A DNA stretch of 21,922 nt from Nemertoderma westbladi (lineage: Eukaryota; Xenacoelomorpha; Nemertodermatida; Nemertodermatidae). Within the stretch, counting starts at the first letter, position 1. Each line of letters begins with the position of its first letter. Both the position numbers and the translations under genes were made by a program. This document shows positions 8,975-16,376 of the stretch, one piece after another. The stretch lies in contig JAUCBJ010007528.1 in the NCBI GenBank assembly GCA_032718475.1, positions 1 to 21,922 on the forward strand, written 5' to 3'. A model generated the notes under the pieces. That model did no database searches. It had not been told where the DNA came from and worked only from the letters and a program-made list of their open reading frames with translations.

Positions 8975-9225
8975 TGGACTCTGTGGCAGACTGGTCTCGC
9001 GCGGTACCCCGTAGTCAGGACAGCGGCCGGTGATTCGGTTATGTTGGTGGTGGCGGCATTCTTAAACCCAGAGGAGAGTGAACGCTGCAGCCACTCAGCA
9101 ATATGACCAGCCGTACAATAATTAACAATGTGCTGGTAATAGTCCAGAAAACTTGAGTTTGCGTCCAGGTATTCCGCTCTATCCTGAATCCGTACTAGTG
9201 GTAATCTCCTCTCCCCTGTCAACAT
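8971..9225 (-). CDS. Hypothetical protein, 84 aa, upstream of and overlapping the 195-aa frame
   Basis: ATG at 9225; the stop TGA shares ATGA with the start of the next frame. The product starts MLTGERRLPLVRIQDRAEYL and contains LDYYQHIVNY and GHIAEWLQRS; no family recognised. A 19-base block encoding part of LPLVRIQ recurs with one mismatch on the plus strand at 10349-10367, so this N-terminus may belong to a dispersed element. Alternatively both minus-strand frames are one gene broken by a shift. Confidence 0.33.
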   Translation of the reverse strand: MLTGERRLPLVRIQDRAEYLDANSSFLDYYQHIVNYCTAGHIAEWLQRSLSSGFKNAATTNITESPAAVLTTGYRARPVCHRVQ

Positions 9226-9957
9226 TTTTTATCAGAACGCGTCTAAAATTTTAACAGGCTTTGTTCAACCTATAGTGACCAACTTGGAAAACAAAAATTT
9301 CAATATATTGCTAATACCGCTTCGCGCAGCACGTCACAAACTCAAGAGTTCTTATATTTTTTGCAAAAAATCTAATTTTAAAATGAGCGACATTTACTCA
9401 ATTTTCATTAAATATAACTGAAATTCGATATACAGACAGTCCAGCATAGGTACTTAATGATGTTAAAAAAATTTGTCATGAGAGATCGATTTTCCCTTCG
9501 TGCAGCACGTGAGAAAAAATATTGTCCCAATGTATATTTTCATGTAGTATGCACTCCTCCTGCAGTCCTGAGGTGGACTACACAACACATAAATCATGTC
9601 CAGTACATTGTGCAATGGATATGGAGGGTAGGTCTACTGTAATTACTGCTGTAGCTGTACAGCATTCCGTGCCATTACCTCTCAGGCTCTCTGTACTTGT
9701 AGGCCTGTACAGTACTTTATCTTTGTAGCCTGGTAGCCTACCACCTACCGTTACACTGGGCTACCGCGTCCAACCTATTGAATATTGACCTTTAAAGGTA
9801 CAGAGGCAACTGCGCTCGCATTAAGGAACCACAAGATCATCTAGTGGCATGGCTCCGGGTTGCGAAAATTATATAGGATATTATTTTCGGTTTATTAAAT
9901 TAAAATCAACATAAAATTTTTAAATATCATCATATATAGTTTACAATAGTTATTAAA
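9226..9957. other. Gap without recognisable genes
   Basis: AT-rich DNA containing two similar short blocks (CGCGCAGCACGTCACAAA near 9323 and CGTGCAGCACGTGAGAAA near 9499), a self-complementary GGTAGCCTACC near 9735, and two overlapping plus-strand frames at 9457-9728 with no homology I recognise. Confidence 0.45.
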
Positions 9958-9959
9958 GT

Positions 9960-10325
9960 GTTTCATCAAGGGCATAGATAAATAGCCAGAACAGCAGAAT
10001 GGTAATTAAAAGTATAAGTATTTCCCCGCAGGCAGGCAGGCATAGATAAATAGCAGAATGGTAATTAAAAGTACAGTATAAGTTTTTCTCCACAGGCATA
10101 GATACATAGCCAGAATGGTAATTAAAAGTATAAGTATTTCCCCGCAGGCAGGCAGGTGGCAGGCATAGATAAATAGCAGAATGGTAATTAAAAGTATAAG
10201 TCTTTCTCCACAGGCATAGATAAATAGCCAGAATGGTAATTAAAAGTATAAGTCTTTCTCCACAGGCATAGATAAATAGCCAGAATGGTAATTAAAAACA
10301 TAAGTGTTTCACCGCGGGCATAGGG
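9960..10325 (+). repeat. 52-base minisatellite, seven units
   Basis: GGCATAGATAAATAG.CAGAAT followed by GGTAATTAAAAGTATAAG recurs, with GGCATAG starting at 9971, 10039, 10095, 10162, 10213, 10265 and 10317. The last three intervals are 51-52 bases. Earlier units are longer because of extra GGCAGGCAGG insertions. Two linker types alternate at first (CCCCGCAGGCAGG and CTCCACAGG), then the CTCCACAGG type is duplicated. Confidence 0.92.
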
Positions 10326-10501
10326 AAGATCGACAAAAAAAATTGCCCCCACTGGTACGGATTCAGGTCATTCTTCATTCAGGCCATTCTTCGAGAAACG
10401 TCCGCACAAACGAACCATTTTCTGAACAGATGTTCGCGAATATTGATTTGGTAATTACCAATGCGCTGTCCGACTCACAAGTAAAGCGTTCCATTGTCTG
10501 A
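10304..10501 (+). CDS. Possible short coding remnant sharing an LPPLVRIQ segment
   Basis: A 65-codon plus-strand frame starting in the last minisatellite unit. It includes KKLPPLVRIQVILHSGH, whose DNA (10349-10367) matches the minus-strand LPLVRIQ segment at 9183-9201 with one mismatch. A further 16-base direct duplication (ATTCAGG.CATTCTTC) lies inside it. Most of the frame has no recognised feature. I regard it as a fragment of a dispersed element at best. Confidence 0.2.
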   Translation: MFHRGHREDRQKKLPPLVRIQVILHSGHSSRNVRTNEPFSEQMFANIDLVITNALSDSQVKRSIV

Positions 10502-11183
10502 TTGTGTCACTTCGGAGTTCAGCTCGTCCCGGTTCGAGAAGCAATGAATAATAATGTTTAAAATTAGGCAGTGATTTTTTATGGCAGTGATTTTATATGT
10601 CCTTTTATTTGACTTTTTTTTTGTCCTCCTTTTTTTACGAATTGTGCATAATGACTTTTGTTGTCCTTTTAATATACTACTGTATATATACTACTATATA
10701 TACATATTCTACTATACTATTTTTTATATTATACATAGGCCCTATATTTTTTAGATATGTAGCTGAACACACACATTCCCAGATATAGATTATTTAAACC
10801 TGCCTTAGCTATTTTCGTCTAGTAACTTGGTTGCATTATGTAAGTTAATTTCTGGTATAACTAAATTGTATGTATAATAATTTTCTTATACATACAGTCA
10901 TAACAGACACACTGACTGACAGGCAGACAAAATTTTAGATTTGGCAAATAGTGAAAACGACATCGTAATTAAGTAAAACCCCCTTATTACAAAATGTTGG
11001 GTGGTGTGTTTTATTTATTTAGGCCTATTTGTTATATTTCTTGAGAGACAAACAGACAGACAGAGACAGACACAGTGACCTCCAGTAATAATAGAAATAA
11101 AACATTTCATTCATTTTGATTAGATGTGTAAACTTTTAGTCTGCACCCCCCCTTTCTGGCTCTGGTCCCTCCCCTTGTGAAAT
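10502..11183. other. AT-rich, low-complexity gap
   Basis: Contains poly-T tracts with TTGTCC, TA-rich runs near 10675-10730 and a GACA-type microsatellite near 10905-10930 and 11048-11078. The frame at 10597-10788 is a translation of this low-complexity sequence. Confidence 0.5.
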
Positions 11184-11199
11184 CCTGGCTACGCCATTG
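11184..11199 (-). mobile_element. hAT-like terminal inverted repeat end, partner not found
   Basis: On the minus strand this reads CAATGGCGTAGCCAGG, close to the CAGNGGCGTAGCCAGG ends seen in many hAT-type elements. The element body would lie to the left. I could not find the matching end, or a second copy of the expected 8-base flank (GCTGGAAC at 11200-11207), in the window. Confidence 0.4.
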
Positions 11200-11427
11200 G
11201 CTGGAACCACATCTCGAGCAATAAATACCACGAGCGGAGGAGTATGTTTCCTATCAAGCGAGGCATCGAATAATCAGGTCTATTGATCATATACAATTCA
11301 CCAATTATATTATTTGATGTGGAGGTTTTAATTGGTGGTAGTGATGCACAGCTTATTTTGTCAGCTTATGCACCCGAAGACTCGGGTAAACCAACATGGA
11401 ACTTCAATGACTTCCTTGGAAGATTAA

Positions 11428-11440
11428 CCCTTTTAGTACT
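11428..11440 (+). repeat. piggyBac left terminal inverted repeat
   Basis: CCCTTTTAGTACT directly after TTAA at 11424-11427. It is the exact reverse complement of 13566-13578. Confidence 0.88.
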
Positions 11441-12259
11441 ATGTCCCACCTGTTGTACCATAACCACCTGCGCTATGTCCCAACTGTTGTACCATGGCAT
11501 CTCACTTGATAAGCAGGCCATCCACCACCCAACAGCGCCTTAGAAAGTGTTCCAATTCACTATTCAGTGCCTTAGGACAATAATTTTTGAAATTTTTTTG
11601 CAGCCATTTGATTGGCTAATGGGTTTACCTTGCCTTCTATGGAGATTCAAATCTAGGCCTTTTACTTCCAACTTTGCTGCCTTTGTTGAGGCAGGGCGAA
11701 TTGGTTGTAGGTAGATTGTTGACTACTATCCATTATACATTACGGGGTACCGTGCCCTAAACCCTGGAGTGGTTTGTTATCTCGTTTGTGATTGGATAAC
11801 ACATCATAATATTATCCTGTAGGTGACTAAAAAAGCTACTACGTTCCATCCATCCATTTGTTAGTAATTGTATATTCAGTCAGTCATTTGTGAATCAATT
11901 TACGGCACTGCTGCACTTATGTGTATGACGTATGCTGTTTTTTATTAGGCCTATAATTATCATATAAATTTATAATAATTATTTATTACCGGTATAGGCC
12001 TATATCAATTAATTATTATTATTATTATTACCGGTACGTAGTGCGTAGTGAATTAGAATTACGGTAGAATTTATTCTCATAATATATACTGTAATAGGCC
12101 TAGTGAAATTAAGTGTAGCCTATTACCGGCAGCCTACTTGTGCCATTTGGAATATACTGATATATACTATTTATTATATTATATAATACGATTATCTGAT
12201 TATATTAATTATTAGGGCCTATATTGAGTGACTGTACGTCTAACAGTCTAACAGTGGCC

Positions 12260-12817
12260 ATGGCAGACAGACCTGAAAGAGATCGCCATCCTGTTAATTA
12301 CTATGGTTTTACTCTAAGTAATGAGAGCGACGATGAAGTCGATGATTATGTTGATGGTAGTGGAGAAAGTGGTGACGATGTGACGGGAATGGAAAGTGGG
12401 GATAACCAGGGTGATGCAGCTAGTAGTTCAAGTGAGGGTTCTGTTGATGATTCCGACGACTCATCAGACAGCAGCTCTCGTTATGCAATTGCACCTCTAC
12501 CAGGTGACGGGTGGGATGTTGTCACTGAAGCCAGTGACGTTAGTTTTAGTGTCCAATTCGATTTTAGTGGAACACCGGGGTGGAACAATGGGATTGACAC
12601 TTCTGAATTTAGTGTAATTGACTACTTCCAAGTGTTTCTACCTGATCAGCTATTTGAAGCTGTCGCCACGTGGACAAACATCCGTGCTCAGAAATTTTAC
12701 ACAAACGATGATGGTACTTGTGCTAAGAAGTGGAAGGTAATCACTGTGGCTGAGATGAAGAAATTCATCGGTCTAACTTTTCACATGGGTATCATCCGCA
12801 AACCAGATATCAGGTAA
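12260..12817 (+). CDS. piggyBac transposase, N-terminal fragment (about 185 aa)
   Basis: The product has an acidic, Ser/Asp-rich leader (about the first 85 residues) followed by the start of the DDE_Tnp_1_7 domain: FSGTPGWNN, an FLPDQLFEAVATWTN segment, then KKWKVITVAEMKKFIGL and FHMGIIRKPDIR. I prefer the ATG at 12260 (GCCATGG context) over 12224. The frame ends at TAA 12815, inside CAGGTAAAT, which could also be a splice donor placed right after the KPDIR block. No downstream exon with the catalytic Asp residues is visible before the right end. The family protein is usually 500-600 residues, so about two thirds is missing. Confidence 0.82.
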   Translation: MADRPERDRHPVNYYGFTLSNESDDEVDDYVDGSGESGDDVTGMESGDNQGDAASSSSEGSVDDSDDSSDSSSRYAIAPLPGDGWDVVTEASDVSFSVQFDFSGTPGWNNGIDTSEFSVIDYFQVFLPDQLFEAVATWTNIRAQKFYTNDDGTCAKKWKVITVAEMKKFIGLTFHMGIIRKPDIR

Positions 12818-12919
12818 ATAGTTTAATTTAAATTACCAGTACATACAGTATAAGCGATTTAGGATTGGGGTCTGAGAACTCTAACTGCTAACCAAAAGAT
12901 GATGGTTTTAACCCTAATC

Positions 12920-13372
12920 GGAAATTTAAACGGCTAATTGAATTAAGAAACTATTGTCAGATTCGAATTCCTCGACTTCGATTACCCAAAAAAGTGAATC
13001 TGTTTCACTTCAAACACAATCCCAATATTTGACGAACAGACAGACAGACAGACAGACAATATTGGCTGAACGGATAAATAATTTAATAATCTGAACCAAT
13101 GTTTGAATTCTACGTCATTCAGTGCCACTTGGGAGCTGTTAGATGTTTCTTAAGAATTCGTAATAACAAACTGATTAGATAGTAATATTTTGACAGACAG
13201 ACATAATAACATGACAGACAGACAGACAATATCAGAAGAACGGCTAATCGAATGAATAAGTTATTGTTAGATTCGAATTCCACGGCATTGATTACCCAAA
13301 AGGAGATTCAGATTTCAGTTGAAACACAATTTTTCTATTTGACAGACAGACAGACAGACAGACAACAGACAC
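12920..13372 (+). repeat. Three diverged units ending in GACA microsatellites inside the piggyBac element
   Basis: Units at about 12926-13057, 13058-13228 and 13229-13372 share ACGGCTAAT.GAAT, TTATTGT.AGATTCGAATTCC, GATTACCCAAAA and AAACACAAT. Each closes in TTTGACAGACAGACAG or a variant. They occupy the place where the transposase catalytic domain should be. Confidence 0.68.
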
Positions 13373-13565
13373 ATAAGGAAGGATAGGCTGTACAGAAAAA
13401 CAGACTTCGGAAATGAAATCTACGGTAAAAACAACCTCATAATTGGGGAAACATAGATTATTTTGAAAGGAAGCAAGCCTGTGACATTTGTTGAAGTTTA
13501 AGAAATATTTTTATAATTTCATAAAATATATTCAGGTTCTGGAGGTACAAGATATTTTCCAATTC

Positions 13566-13578
13566 AGTACTAAAAGGG
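13566..13578 (-). repeat. piggyBac right terminal inverted repeat
   Basis: AGTACTAAAAGGG directly before TTAA at 13579-13582. It is the exact reverse complement of the left end. Confidence 0.88.
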
Positions 13579-13582
13579 TTAA

Positions 13583-13989
13583 TTGTACTAGCGGTTCTCG
13601 GCTTTCAACATCTTTAATACTGTAATACAAATCTTTACTTCAAATTTTTATCATAATTAGCTTCCAATGAATGTTAAATTTGCTATCGGTATAAATTAAG
13701 CGCAATAATTTTTATTGTCCGTTTAAATCCTTTTTTTGTCCTTTTTTTTAATTTTTTATGTCCTCCAAAAATCTAATGTTAGGTTCCATACTACCGGTTT
13801 CTCTACTGCTGTTCTCTCAGGCTATCAGTACCGGTATTAGTATATATAGCACTATTTTGCTGTATTGTATGTACAGATGTAGGTATAAAGCAGGTATTTC
13901 TGTATTTTAGTACCGGTACCGGCACCGGTACTGCTGTAGGCCTACTGTGTAGCCTACCATTTAAATACGGTACTGGTAGGCCTAACGGC
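13583..13989. other. Gap: low-complexity DNA and ACCGGT palindromes
   Basis: AT-rich with poly-T and a dense cluster of ACCGGTA/TACCGGT and AGGCCTA palindromes at about 13830-13985. No coding sequence recognised. Confidence 0.5.
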
Positions 13990-14640
13990 TGACCGGTTGT
14001 TTTAGTTAGAAAATCCCGCCTCTGTAACCTGCTCCTTTCCCCCGCCTCTGTAACCTGCTCCTTTCCCTCAATTAGTTAAGTGATCGTTTATTGTTTTGGT
14101 TAGGAAATCAACGCCTCTGTAACCTGCTCCTTTCTCTCAATTTGTAATGTTATCGTTTATTGTTTTGGTTAGAAAATCCCGTCTCTGTAACCTGCTCCTT
14201 TCCCTGATTTGGTAAAGTGACTGTTTATTGTTTTGGTTAGAAAATCCCGCCTCTGTAACCTGCTCCTTTCCCTCAATTAGTTAAGTGATCGTTTATTGTT
14301 TTGGTTAGGAAATCCCGCTTCTGTAACCTCTGCTCCTTTCTCTCAATTGGTAATGTTATCGTTTATTGTTTTGGTTAGAAAATCGCGTCTCTGTAATCTG
14401 CTCCTTTCTCTGATTTGGTAAAAGTGACTGTTTATTGTTTTGGTTAGAAAATCCCGCCTCTGTAACCTGCTCCTTTCTCTCAATTGGTAATGTTATCGTT
14501 TATTGTTTTGGTTAGAAAATCCCGCCTCTGTAACCTGCTCCTTTCCTGATTTGGTAAAGTGACTGTTTATTGTTTTGGTTAGAAAATCCGGCCTTAACCT
14601 GCTCCTTTCCATCAATTGGTAATTGTTTTTTGCTATAAAA
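13990..14640 (+). repeat. 68-base satellite array with trimeric higher-order pattern
   Basis: The CCTGCTCCTTT landmark occurs at 14029, 14053, 14123, 14191, 14259, 14397, 14466, 14534 and 14599, with one altered copy near 14327. Spacing is 65-70 bases, apart from one 24-base truncated unit. Monomers fall into three types by the segment after it: A (CTCAATTAGTTAAGTGATCG), B (CTCAATTGGTAATGTTATCG) and C (CTGATTTGGTAAAGTGACTG). Their order is A B C A B C B C. The same monomer makes the short array at 5515. Confidence 0.92.
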
Positions 14641-14755
14641 TGAGTGTTTTGCTACGTCATGTGGTAATCGATTATCAACAACAGCCACAAACTATTAAAT
14701 TTAGAGTCTTTTACAACAGGCGCATATATGGAATTCTATCTCATAGTCTATAAAT

Positions 14756-14890
14756 CATGGAATGTTTTGTCACAGGCATAGTGAAACCAACTGTCCGACA
14801 GACCAGAAATCAACAAATTTTGAATGTTTTGGCATAGGCATGTTGTAATCAACTGTCTGACAGTCCAGAAATCAGCAGTCTGACAGTTTG
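14756..14890 (+). repeat. 62-base tandem duplication
   Basis: AATGTTTTG.CA.AGGCAT at 14760 and 14822, each followed by AACTGTC.GACAG.CCAGAAATCA. A third partial TCTGACAG follows. The minus-strand frame across it is not a gene. Confidence 0.7.
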
Positions 14891-15075
14891 AAGAAATACA
14901 TACTGTACATAAAAAGTCATTAAAAGGACAACAATATGTTATACATATACAATGTGTTTTACTTTCTTCAGTAGATGCCATGGCAACGAGTCAGAATTGT
15001 GGGGCGAGCCACGAAGTTGGCGGAGCCTTAGCGAATTGACACTGTTAGGGGGTGGGTCAATTTATGCAAATAGTT

Positions 15076-15114
<39 letters not shown>

Positions 15115-15132
15115 GTCGTCGTCGTCGTCGTT
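15076..15132 (+). repeat. (GTC)n trinucleotide array
   Basis: About 19 GTC units with a single GTT interruption near the middle. It lies directly against the left arm of the inverted-repeat element and is absent from the right arm. A poly-Arg frame through it (14952-15182) is only a translation of the repeat. Confidence 0.95.
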
Positions 15133-15257
15133 ACGATTTTGACATGCTAATAACTTTGTCGGATTTAAAGCTGCCAAGTTGAAAATTTGTAGGTATCAAT
15201 ATGAGCAAAAGTTGAGATTTTTGAGAGACTTTCAGACACCATCAGTGCAATGGTCTC

Positions 15258-15269
15258 CCGCTAGAGGGC
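15258..15269 (+). promoter_or_regulatory. CTCF-like motif 1
   Basis: CCGCTAGAGGGC differs at one position from the core of the vertebrate/bilaterian CTCF consensus (CCASYAGRKGGC). A second identical core lies 145 bases downstream in the same orientation. Both are carried by a repeat, so binding is not implied. Confidence 0.35.
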
Positions 15270-15402
15270 CACATGTCTAAACATTAAATGCCCTCCCATT
15301 TCTTTGCTTTTAATTCGTTTAAGCTGAAACTTGGCAGATATGTATTAGACCATTAGCTGTGACTTTCAAAGGAGGCGAATCCATCTGCAGTTCTCCAGTC
15401 TG

Positions 15403-15414
15403 CCGCTAGAGGGC
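15403..15414 (+). promoter_or_regulatory. CTCF-like motif 2
   Basis: Second CCGCTAGAGGGC core, preceded by TGC, closing the second copy of the internal direct repeat next to the right arm. Confidence 0.35.
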
Positions 15415-15580
15415 CAACGTGACTATTTGCATAAATTGACCTACCCCCTAACAGTGTCAATTCGCTAAGGCTCTGCCAACTTCGTGCTGCGCGAAGTCCC
15501 CACTTCGTGTTAATAAAGTGTCTTTAATATCTGTTAGCCGTTTACACTATGTGAATTAATCACAATTAGAACATTCTTAA

Positions 15581-15906
15581 CTATGGAATTAAATTGTGAC
15601 AAGAAACGCAATTCCGACAGTATTCAGTGCACATAACACCATTACGCCTACAAGAACATCGCTGCGTCAAGCAGTCTTTCTGACAGGCACATGTATTTAC
15701 TAGTGAATCAGGAATTGGTGAAAGGTGTTTATTGGGCAACAACATTCCATTTGCACCAGTATTCCAACCCAAATCTAATACACTTAGATTTATCACGGAG
15801 TCATTGCATAATGATGCAATCTTATTTATTATGTAGAGACATCGCAAAATGTGACCATTTATAGATTCAGTTGTTGGAGGGAGATCCTACTACTACTACT
15901 AGGATC
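15581..15906 (-). pseudogene. Cysteine-rich C-terminal fragment (CXC-type zinc-binding tail)
   Basis: The minus-strand frame is open upstream of 15847 to about 15906 and ends at a stop at 15581. The product runs LPPTTESINGHILRC, then DLGWNTGANGMLLP, PIPDSLVNTC, and finishes with CACQKDCLTQRCSCRR and MCTEYCRNCVSC. This LPPT...H..R, GW...GxLxP, C.C...C....C.C order resembles the C-terminus of a large unannotated family in invertebrate genomes, probably tied to mobile elements. The cysteine spacing suggests metal binding. The upstream part and any catalytic domain are missing, so I treat it as a remnant. A GATCCTA/TAGGATC palindrome with TAC repeats lies at its 5' edge (15884-15905). Confidence 0.5.
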
Positions 15907-15965
15907 GGCATGCTGCATTGCGGTTGCATTTTTAAGAATGCTGTCTATGAATTATAGGTCATTGA

Positions 15966-16376
15966 TCAAGAAAACTTGCCACCTCCTTGCAGCATAAAGG
16001 AGGTGCCACCTGTGGCTGCATAGACCCTCTTACTATGGCAAATCTGGTCCTGTAACTTGGGCCCCCTTCGTTCTGAGATAAGACGCCCTTGGTCCTGGAT
16101 TAAGGACCCATATACTTGGCTGCAGGGGTATATGGCCTGGCCAGGCAGACCTGCCTCTACCAATGGTACAAATGTTATCTACCTACTGTATGGCTGATCA
16201 GTAGTAGAGTGTTCTCGGAGTGCACTTCACTGCGACCTGCACCTGGCAGCAGGGGTACAGGGCATGGTCCAGCAGATGAGCTGCAAAGCCAATAATGAAT
16301 CAATCAAATAATTAATAATGAAAAATATGAATCACTTAATTTCCGCATCAAAAAAATAGTAGTAGTAGAGTTTAAA
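15966..16376. other. GC-richer non-coding block followed by AT-rich DNA
   Basis: The minus-strand frame at 15966-16163 has no family features. Two similar segments (GGCTGCAGGGGTATATGGC near 16119 and GGCAGCAGGGGTACAGGGC near 16245) are about 126 bases apart and suggest an old tandem duplication. TAGTAG runs lie at about 16200 and 16359. Confidence 0.45.

Larger units (their letters stand above)
11428..13578 (+). mobile_element. piggyBac-family element, internally deleted
   Basis: The left end CCCTTTTAGTACT (11428-11440) and right end AGTACTAAAAGGG (13566-13578) are perfect 13-base inverted repeats, each bordered by TTAA (11424-11427 and 13579-13582), the piggyBac target duplication. Inside the left end, a ~22-base subterminal motif (TATGTCCCA.CTGTTGTACCA) occurs twice. 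The element is 2151 bases. It carries only the N-terminal part of a transposase, and its 3' half holds GACA-bearing repeats in place of the catalytic core, so it is non-autonomous. Confidence 0.88.
15010..15486. mobile_element. Inverted-repeat element with GTC array in the loop
   Basis: Arms 15010-15074 and 15422-15486 are gapless reverse complements over 65 bases with few mismatches (positions sum to 30496). Each arm contains an ATGCAAAT octamer. The ~347-base interior holds the GTC array next to the left arm, plus two diverged direct copies of a ~100-base block ending in CCGCTAGAGGGCC. There is no ORF of its own. It resembles a MITE, but no target duplication is clear. Confidence 0.68.

Noticed and set aside
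12396-12617. 73-codon plus-strand frame
   Set aside because: Out-of-frame shadow inside the piggyBac transposase fragment.
13560-13620. Possible second exon of the piggyBac transposase after TTCAG at about 13530
   Set aside because: The joined frame does not resemble the next transposase block and runs straight through the terminal inverted repeat.
13990-14640. Possible CRISPR-like array
   Set aside because: Whole 68-base unit is repeated without unique spacers, and the context is eukaryotic; it is a satellite.
14952-15182. 76-codon frame with poly-arginine
   Set aside because: Arises from the GTC microsatellite and an inverted-repeat arm.
16000-16290. Possible rRNA or tRNA in the GC-richer block
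   Set aside because: No cloverleaf, 5S or large-rRNA landmarks seen on either strand.
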